From Crotalaria pallida (taxonomy: Eukaryota; Streptophyta; Magnoliopsida; Fabales; Fabaceae): DNA of 64,000 nt. Of the stretch, positions 57,475 to 64,000 are shown piece by piece. Location: positions 1,364,001 through 1,428,000 of the forward strand of contig CM075653.1 in NCBI GenBank assembly GCA_037953625.1, in the 5' to 3' direction. The notes beneath the pieces were generated by a model that worked only from the letters and a program-made list of their open reading frames with translations, was not told the origin of the DNA and ran no database searches. The position numbers and the translations under genes are program-made. Numbering within the stretch: the first letter of the stretch is position 1; every line of letters starts with the position of its first letter.

Positions 57475-57746
57475 TAACCTTAGTATAGTCTGCTTCAACA
57501 GGACTACGAATAAGTAAGGCTAGTTGGTGGTGATCGTGAATCAACTTATGAAACTAGACATCCAATTTGATGAGGAGGTGAATCTAGCTAATACTGCTTA
57601 AGTTTGAAACTATTGACTTACCCAGGGTAACTGGTTTAAGAGCAGAGTTTAAGGATCTTGCTCAATTATTTTTTGTTACCCCTTCAGTTGAAAATATCCT
57701 AACTGCATGGCCTGCCTTTTTATCTTACAGTATAATATAACTCTTA

Positions 57747-58018
57747 CTCCCTCCGTTTCAAAAGTATTGTTTTTTTAGCATATGTACCATGTTTCAAAAA
57801 TCTTGTTCTTTTATAAAATCCAATACATAATAAATGTTATTTTTCTCAACACACCCTTATTTATTATACTCTATTTTTCACTTTCAATACTTTTCTCTTT
57901 TTTCAATAATGATTATATAGGGGTATTAGAGTCAAAACACCCTAAATTCTTACATCATTTAATCATTTCTTAAAACTGTGCATAACCTTAAACAACACTA
58001 CTTTTGAAAGAGAGGGAG
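57747..58018. mobile_element. Stowaway-like MITE
   Basis: CTCCCTCCGTTTCAAAAGT to CTTTTGAAAGAGAGGGAG with TA flanks, 272 bp. Confidence 0.8.
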
Positions 58019-58271
58019 TATATATTTAGGTGTTTATGTAATAAGATCAACTCAAATAACCTCTTTTAAATGTTTCCTTACTTTACTCTACTATTTTCTA
58101 TAAAGCATTTTTTTTCTTTGATTTTGGATTATTAATCATTTATCATGTTGATATTTTATATTGAACTTTAAAACATTGGTTGGTCGCAATAAAGTAGATT
58201 GGGACCCGAATGAACTTTGGGAGGAATTTACTTATTCGATCATCATCGATGACCCGGTGATTAGTGTAATA

Positions 58272-58626
58272 CTCCCTCCGATCCGTTTCAGAATGTTTGG
58301 CCTTTTAGGCCTGGGCACACAGATTAAGAAAGTGTTGATTATTGTAAGTATTATGTATGATTTGTCCAAAATGTCCCTATTTAATCCTTATTGAAAATTG
58401 TAATGGTATTTAATTTTTATTAGTAAGTGTGTCCATTAATTAATGTATAGTGGTTTAGAGATGAGAGAGATGATAAAAGTAGAATTAATGAGGAGTAAGA
58501 GAAATTATTGAATGAAAGGTTAATATTGGAAAAAAAAATATGTTTGTATATTGAAAATGTAAAAGGCCAAACATTGTGAAACAAGAAAAAAAAGGCTAAA
58601 AGGCCAAACATTATGAAACGGAGGAA
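58272..58626. mobile_element. Stowaway-like MITE with GGCC-bearing TIR
   Basis: CTCCCTCCGATCCGTTTCA, then GAATGTTTGGCCTTTTA; right end AAGGCCAAACATTATGAAACG then GAGGAAG. TA flanks, 355 bp. Two copies of GGCCAAACATT precede the right end. Confidence 0.75.
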
Positions 58627-58714
58627 GTATCTTATAAGCATGATCCACATTAAAATAATAATAATAATAATAAGTAATATATAACCTCTAATGTTACCAT
58701 CTATCTTAAGCATA

Positions 58715-58753
<39 letters not shown>

Positions 58754-59089
58754 TAACACGTATTATATATATGAGTAGTATTATTCATAACAAGTATTAT
58801 TTATAGAACAAGACATATATATATATAACTATATAACACGTAATGGTATTCACCAGTATAGGAAATATATATGTAGTTAAGCATGCATGAGATGTATGTA
58901 CGTGTTGTACTAGTATATATTATTATATTAGTAAAATGATTTAAAAACCTACAAGTCTACAAACCTACACATAAGATTATGACATTTATTATTTTCAAGT
59001 TTTAAAAATATATATATATAGGATAGAAATACGTAAAAAAAAAAGAAGAAAGAAAACATTGACAATTATTAGAAAAGAAGGACGTTACA
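58627..59089 (+). other. Probable end of the gypsy 5' LTR, outer limit unknown
   Basis: The sequence directly before the primer-binding site ends GGACGTTACA, a normal LTR terminus. I could not locate the matching TG start, so the LTR's left edge and length remain open. AT-rich; no gene. Confidence 0.4.
58717..58750. repeat. (TA)n microsatellite
   Basis: About 16 TA units. Confidence 0.95.
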
Positions 59090-59092
59090 TAG

Positions 59093-59105
59093 TGGTATCA
59101 GAGCG
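59093..59105 (+). promoter_or_regulatory. Gypsy primer-binding site
   Basis: TGGTATCAGAGCG, complementary to initiator tRNA-Met, three bases after the LTR-like end. Confidence 0.9.
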
Positions 59106-59165
59106 AGCATCCTGGTTCCTTAGAAAATTTTGCTGATAATATTATTTTATATGTGCAGAATCAAA

Positions 59166-59410
59166 ATGCCGCCTAGAAGAAATATTCCACAACGAAATTC
59201 CGAGGAACGAGTCGATAACACTGATACGCGTGTGGACCGGATGGTAGACACGTTGGTAGAAATTGCAGTTGCAATGAGGGAACAAACTAGTGCAACTCAA
59301 CAATTTTTCCAGAATGCCCAAAACTACCAAAATAATGGCCATGTAGTAAGTGGCTCTGATGGTCATAACCCTAATTTCCAAGGAATTTCAGAATTTAGAA
59401 AAGCCAAACC
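59166..59410 (+). CDS. Gypsy gag, 5' part, interrupted by the nested LTR
   Basis: ATG at 59166 begins MPPRRNIPQRNSEERVDN, then RVDRMVDTLVEIAVAMREQT, a common chromovirus-type gag N terminus. The frame is cut at 59410 (FRKAK) by the inserted LTR. Past the insertion it resumes in the same frame at 62611 (PPSFKGTDDP), so one gag was split by one clean insertion. Codons beyond 59410 in this frame belong to the insertion. Confidence 0.85.
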
Positions 59411-59498
59411 TGTAAGACCCTGTATTTTTATAAACAAATAAATTATTTAAATAAATGTGTTGAATAAAATAATGAATTTTCTAAAATTAGGTTATTTT

Positions 59499-59648
59499 AC
59501 TCGAGTATTTTAGAGGGAACTCGAGTAAAACCATTATCTGTTTGAAAATTTGAATTTTTAGCCAAAAGACTCGAGTATTTCAGAAATGACTCGCGTGTTC
59601 TTGAGTTTCTGAAAAGTACTCGAGTATAATGCAAAAGACTCGAGTAAA
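59499..59648. repeat. ACTCGAGTA cluster 1
   Basis: Five exact copies of ACTCGAGTA (59499, 59520, 59569, 59618, 59638) plus the variant ACTCGCGTG at 59589, upstream of the LTR TATA box. Confidence 0.95.
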
Positions 59649-60694
59649 TCGAGCAGTCTGGTTAAGTGTATAAGTCGGTTTTCATTTAATTTTCGCACCA
59701 AAACGCGGTTTCTTGAAAAGACAAGCACAAAGCTGCACCTTACTTCGAAGGGAGGTAATCCTAGTCTATAAATAAGTAATCAACAAAGCTCAAACACTCT
59801 CAAATCTCTTGAAATCCGAATTTTGGCAAAAATTCCTCTGTTTTACAGAGCTCACTTTGATCCCTTCGTTCTCTCTCAATTCACACCCTTTTCCCTTGAA
59901 ACCTAAACACAAACTGAAGTTCTGATTCCATTCTTGAATTAGAACTCGAAATCACTTCAAAAGACCTTCTGTAGATCAAGTTCTAGGTATCCAAAGTTGA
60001 GGTCTTGAAGCTGCAAAAACAGAGCAAAGTTCAGCACTAAACACCCTCTTTCCTTGAATCCGTTTGGTATATCCAGGAATCCTTTCGATTTCAAACTTGT
60101 TTTCATTTAAAGTTAGTACTTCCTAGTTTCTGAAACTAACTTGTTTCGTTCTGTTTCATGCCTTATTCATGGTGCAATTGATTGCCAAAGTCAGCCAGTG
60201 CAACTGTTTTGCACCAAGTCCAGAAACCAAATTCGAATCCAGTTACTCTTTTGATCAATTTGTACTTTGTTTAACTTCTCTGAGGTAAGGGAGGAGTTAC
60301 CTAAATACTAGAATGAGTAATTTCAAGCTAAAAATGTAGGAACCTCACAAGGTTCATCAAGGGATGAAGTTGGAATTGGGAATATGACATGGAGGTCATA
60401 AACCCAAGGTTTTCTAAGTCAAACAAGTTTAAATAGACCTAATAATGCTCACTGGATCAATTTTCGAAGTTAAAATCAAGTGGAAATGAATTTCATATCT
60501 TGAAATGGTTATTTTCTAAGTTTATGTTGATCCTGTGAATTACTGTATTTGATGTTGTTTCAGTGTTGATTACATGTTCTAACATGTTTGTTTCATGAGT
60601 CTATGTTACTGTTTTGCATAAGAATGGAAGGACAAGGCTCAGAAATCGAATTGACATTGTAAAGTGCAGAAACTGGTGCTATTGTAGTAAAAAC

Positions 60695-60812
60695 ACTCGA
60701 GTAATTTAAGAAAGACTCGAGTATTCTGGAAAAGTGGAAGAACACTCGAGTATTTCTTAAGGACTCGAGTAATTGCACAAGAACACTCGAGTAGACAAAG
60801 AACTACTCGAGT
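60695..60812. repeat. ACTCGAGTA cluster 2
   Basis: Six exact copies of ACTCGAGTA (60695, 60715, 60743, 60763, 60785, 60804), spaced 19-28 bp, often followed by A/T-rich sequence. It lies in the presumed LTR intron. Confidence 0.95.
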
Positions 60813-61745
60813 AATTCAATGAATTTTTCAGAAAACCTTTACTTTTCTATAATTTTATTAAAGATTAACTCGTCTAATCTCCTATGTTATTAAATCCTAA
60901 TTATTTCTCTTAATCCCATTGGTTGATTTTTATCCTGGATGAGTCCTACTGGAATTTCATTCAGTGGTTGACATATTCGGACAGGATGTCCCAATGGAGG
61001 TGCGTACACCCATTTGGTTGATTTTGTTCCCACGTCCCAGTGGAAGTCTTTACCCACTTGGTTGATATTTTGGGAGTCCTAAATGGGGTCGTTGCACTAA
61101 TTAAATAATATGATTAATTCCTATTGTATAAAACCATCACCAAGTGGCTGGGCCGCTGATGGAATTTTTGGAAAGCACAAGCACCAGTTAATGCAAAAGA
61201 AAAGGTGAATTGTAATTAAGAAGGATTATGAACTTTGGGTCTCTATATTGGAGACATGATGTTCAAGGATGTGATGAAAAAGAAAGAAATAAAATGAAAA
61301 GTATGTGTGGCATTGACATGCATGGAGTTGCTCCGATTTCGATTGTGGAATCTGGCATAGTTAGACGTTTTCCGCAGCATTGAATATGCTGTGATGCCAT
61401 AGCACTGAAGATGCTATGATGATTTGGATTCCGTAACATGAAAATGTTATGAAGGCTAGTTCCCAATCAATCGTGACGCATGGGTTGTGGATACGCTCCG
61501 GTTTGATGAAATATAGGATTGAGAATATCCCGAGCCTGAGATACTCGGATGCCAAACCGCGTAGCATGAATGAGGAGTAGGCATGCATCACGACACTAAT
61601 TGAAATATTATAAAAGACAGTTTGAGCATATACATATGCATTTATTATTGCTATTTGAAAACTTGTGCTTGTTATTTCTAGCCACTGTTATGCTCATTTG
61701 TTATTGTATTTAGCTATGACTCACTCCCAATCCCTTGTGTAGGTG

Positions 61746-62231
61746 ATGGCGAGAAACATGTTCTGCGTGGAGATGAGGTCGCTCCCTAATGGGGAGTGGA
61801 ATTTTGAGGACCATAGGGCTACATATGAGGGGGATGTGGAAGTTATCTTCCGCCATCCTAATCCATATTCCCGTATGCGTCTGCTTAGATCGAGAATTCC
61901 AATGGTTTACATCATGCACATTTCGCCAAATTTTGTTATGAGAAATGGAACCCCTCCACCACCACCAAGACGTTTTCCGAGACGCACTATCCCACCGAGT
62001 CCCTCACTCTCCTCAGAAAGGATCATCCTAGAGGTTCCTACTCGTCCTAGTCCTTCTCCTCGAGTTCGATCCCGAACTCCGATATATGTGCCTGACGATT
62101 CGGTACAAGAAGAGGAGGAAGAGGAAGAGGAGGATCCAATCGAGGATGAGGATCCGGTGGATAATGCGAATCAGATGGTGGATGACTTTATGGACAACTC
62201 GACTGGAAGTCAGTGGGGAACTGACGACTAA
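61746..62231 (+). CDS. ORF of 161 codons within the solo LTR
   Basis: MARNMFCVEMRSLPNGEWNF begins a sensible-looking protein. Residues about 20-60 are of mixed, globular-like composition. A Pro/Arg region (PPPPPRRFPRRTIPPSPS) follows, then a highly acidic tail (QEEEEEEEEDPIEDEDP) and SQWGTDD at the end. TTGTGTAG directly before it is a good splice acceptor, and CTGAG|GTAAGG at 60284/60285 a good donor, so a leader exon from the TATA region could splice to this ORF. No gag, pol or other known domain recognised. Whether any product is made is unknown. Confidence 0.45.
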   Translation: MARNMFCVEMRSLPNGEWNFEDHRATYEGDVEVIFRHPNPYSRMRLLRSRIPMVYIMHISPNFVMRNGTPPPPPRRFPRRTIPPSPSLSSERIILEVPTRPSPSPRVRSRTPIYVPDDSVQEEEEEEEEDPIEDEDPVDNANQMVDDFMDNSTGSQWGTDD

Positions 62232-62605
62232 GTTAAGTTGTGGGGTGGAATGTGACTGATATAACCCATCAGGTTTTCTCTTATCTATGTTATTTTATAT
62301 TTTGAGTTATGAACCATATGCTCTAGGTTATTACGAATTTTGTTGTAATATATGTAATATAATGTAATGGCCTAGAGTGTTAAGTCGAGTAATTATGTAT
62401 TTTGTTTCAATGAAGAAAATGGGATGTACCCTTTATAGTATGAATGAAATATGATGTTATATCACTTGTTTTCATGACTCGATGTTTCGAAAATTCCGCA
62501 AAGTTTGATAATGGATGATGACTTGGCTTTTAGTTTCAAAAAAAAAAATGGTCGTATTTTCTAAGTATGAATATTTAACTTTGGAATAAAAGTTGGGTCG
62601 TCACA

Positions 62606-64000
62606 AAACCCCCATCATTTAAAGGAACCGATGATCCAACCGTAGCTGAAGGATGATTGATGGAGTTAGAAAATTTTTTTAGAGTCCTTGGCTGTACGGA
62701 TGATCAAAAAGTAGTCTTTGCAACCTACATGCTAACTGGAGAGGCCGAGCACTGGTGGAGGGGAGCTAGGAGACTTTTAGAAGCACAAGAAACCTATATC
62801 ACCTGGGACGTATTTCAGACCGTCTTTTTAAATAAATATTTTCCAGAAAGTGTTAAAAATGAAAAGGAAGTAGAATTTTTACACCTTCGACAAGGAAACA
62901 TGACAATAGGTCAATATGTGGCAAAATTTGAAGAACTATCTAAATTCTCATCCTACCTTCAATTTAACCAAAATGAGGCTTGGAAAGCTACAAAATTTGA
63001 ATCGAGTCTAAAACCTGAAATAAAACAAGTAATTGGTCCAATGGAAATAAAAGATTATGCGAGTCTAGTTAATAAATGTCGAATTGTTGAAAAAACCCGA
63101 CTGGAACTCCTGGAGGACAAAAATAAACATTTACAATTCAAAAGAAAGAGGGAGGAAGATAATAGGAAGGGAGGATTCTCTCGATTTAATCAAAATAAAA
63201 ATAAAGAGAAACAGGTACCCGCGGAACCAATACTTGCTTGTGCGAAATGTGGAAAAATGCATGGCAATCGACCCTGTCTTTTCGGACAAAATGTCTGTTA
63301 CACATGTGGGAAGCCTGGACATCTATCAAGGGCATGTCGATTCAACAATAAGAAGAATGAGGCCATTAGACCTCAAGTTCCTGGAAGAGTTTTTGCTCTA
63401 AATAGTCAAGAAGCAGACAAACCACCAAATTTGGTGCAAGGTCAGTGTTTCGTTCAAAATTTTCCTTTAAAAGTATTATTTGATTCTGGGGCTACTCATT
63501 CTTTTATATCAAATAAATGTGTGAAAGAATTAAAATTACCCATAATTGAGACACCATATGAGTTGATTGTGACTACCCCTACCGGAAGTCAAATAATTTC
63601 CTCTCAAACCTGTTTAAATTGTCCCATCAACTTAGAGGGCCTATCTTTCAAAATAAATCTTGTTTGTTTACCGATACAAGATTTTGACATTATACTGGGG
63701 ATGGGTTGGCTCTCATCCAACAAAGTGATTCTTAATTGCCAACAGAAAACCATTCATCTTCCAAACCTCAAAAACGGCGCCCGAACTCTTTTTCTACCCA
63801 CTACCCAAGCCAATCAACCTGTGGTAGGGAATGCTCAAGTACATGTTCTCCTTTCTTCTATGAATACTGAAAATAAAGAGGATTTCAAAAATATCCCTAT
63901 AGTAAGTCAGTTCCCTGAAGTTTTTCCTCCTGATATTCCAAGTCTTCCACCAGAAAGGGAGATAGAATTTTCCATCGATTTGGTACCAGGAGCAGGTCAT
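62606..64000 (+). pseudogene. Gypsy gag-protease (3' part) and start of RT, with a TGA
   Basis: Resumes the gag of the split element: PPSFKGTDDPTVAEG, a TGA where Trp is usual (62656-62658), then LMELENFFRVLGCTDDQKVV and further gag (EAEHWWRGARRLLEA, NKYFPESVKNEKEVEFLHLR). A Cys-rich segment CAKCGKMHGNRPC precedes the zinc knuckle CYTCGKPGHLSRAC. The protease has LFDSGATHSFI and DIILGMGWL. Ends with FPEVFPPDIPSLPPEREIEF and DLVPGAGH, the entry to RT, at the window edge. A Ty3/gypsy, probably chromovirus (Tekay/Del-like), element. The nested LTR and the TGA make it defective. RT, RNase H and integrase should lie to the right. Confidence 0.88.

Larger units (their letters stand above)
59411..62605 (+). 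mobile_element. Nested solo LTR, 3195 bp
   Basis: Starts TGTAAGACCC and ends GGGTCGTCACA. The host's AAACC is duplicated exactly at 59406-59410 and 62606-62610. No primer-binding site, polypurine tract, protease, RT or integrase lies inside, and the outer ends have the TG..CA form of plant gypsy LTRs, whose LTRs in Tekay-like groups are often over 2 kb. It is therefore best read as a solo LTR left by recombination. A TATA box (TATAAATA, 59767-59774) and AT-rich poly(A) signals (around 62345-62375) fit LTR regulatory parts. Confidence 0.85.

Noticed and set aside
59093..59105. tRNA-like sequence as a tRNA gene
   Set aside because: Only the 13-base primer-binding site is present, next to an LTR end; no cloverleaf.

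Overview
This window is nuclear DNA of a flowering plant. Genes have many short exons with GT..AG introns, one has a long 5'UTR intron, intergenic DNA is AT-rich, and transposons of most plant classes are present. The recognisable proteins (fimbrin, FLA7-type fasciclin-like arabinogalactan protein, FBA-type F-box protein, plant RhoGDI, a LAX auxin-carrier exon) are dicot-like. I favour a legume, but that is a judgement from protein and repeat style, not a proof.

Layout. 1-5540 (minus): 5' two thirds of a fimbrin gene; an RTE-type LINE remnant lies in its last visible intron. 5558-13066: dense MITEs and fold-back elements, including two with convincing target-site duplications (5558-6053 and 9030-10063), plus a CCCH zinc-finger gene fragment. 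13572-15853 (plus): lipoyl-synthase exons followed directly by decayed exons of a FAB1/PIKfyve lipid kinase, a mosaic of two unrelated gene pieces. 16827-18176 (plus): intact F-box gene with tandem duplications on both sides. 19583-24363 (minus): nearly intact Ty1/copia retrotransposon with 353/354-bp LTRs and one in-frame stop codon. 27297-29352 (minus): FLA7-like gene with a 1.1-kb 5'UTR intron. 29.4-35.3 kb: AT-rich, no gene seen. 35696-37406: Pack-MULE carrying the first coding exon of a LAX auxin influx carrier. 40021-42339 (minus): complete five-exon RhoGDI gene whose second intron holds two Stowaway-like MITEs. 43.6-49.8 kb: fold-back, hAT and MULE elements, one with a GC-rich cargo. 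55400-56784 (plus): two-exon Glu-rich protein gene. 59093-64000 (plus): gag/protease part of a Ty3/gypsy element, split by a 3.2-kb nested solo LTR that carries its own 161-codon ORF and eleven copies of the 9-mer ACTCGAGTA.

Probably functional host genes: fimbrin (partial here), the F-box gene, the FLA7-like gene, RhoGDI and the Glu-rich gene. They do not form a pathway, although fimbrin (actin bundling) and RhoGDI (ROP GTPase control) both act on the actin and cell-polarity machinery. The rest is mostly mobile DNA and captured or decayed gene pieces. No CRISPR, rRNA or tRNA gene was seen. The least familiar structures are the nested LTR with the ACTCGAGTA clusters and ORF, and the several TIR elements carrying host-gene fragments.
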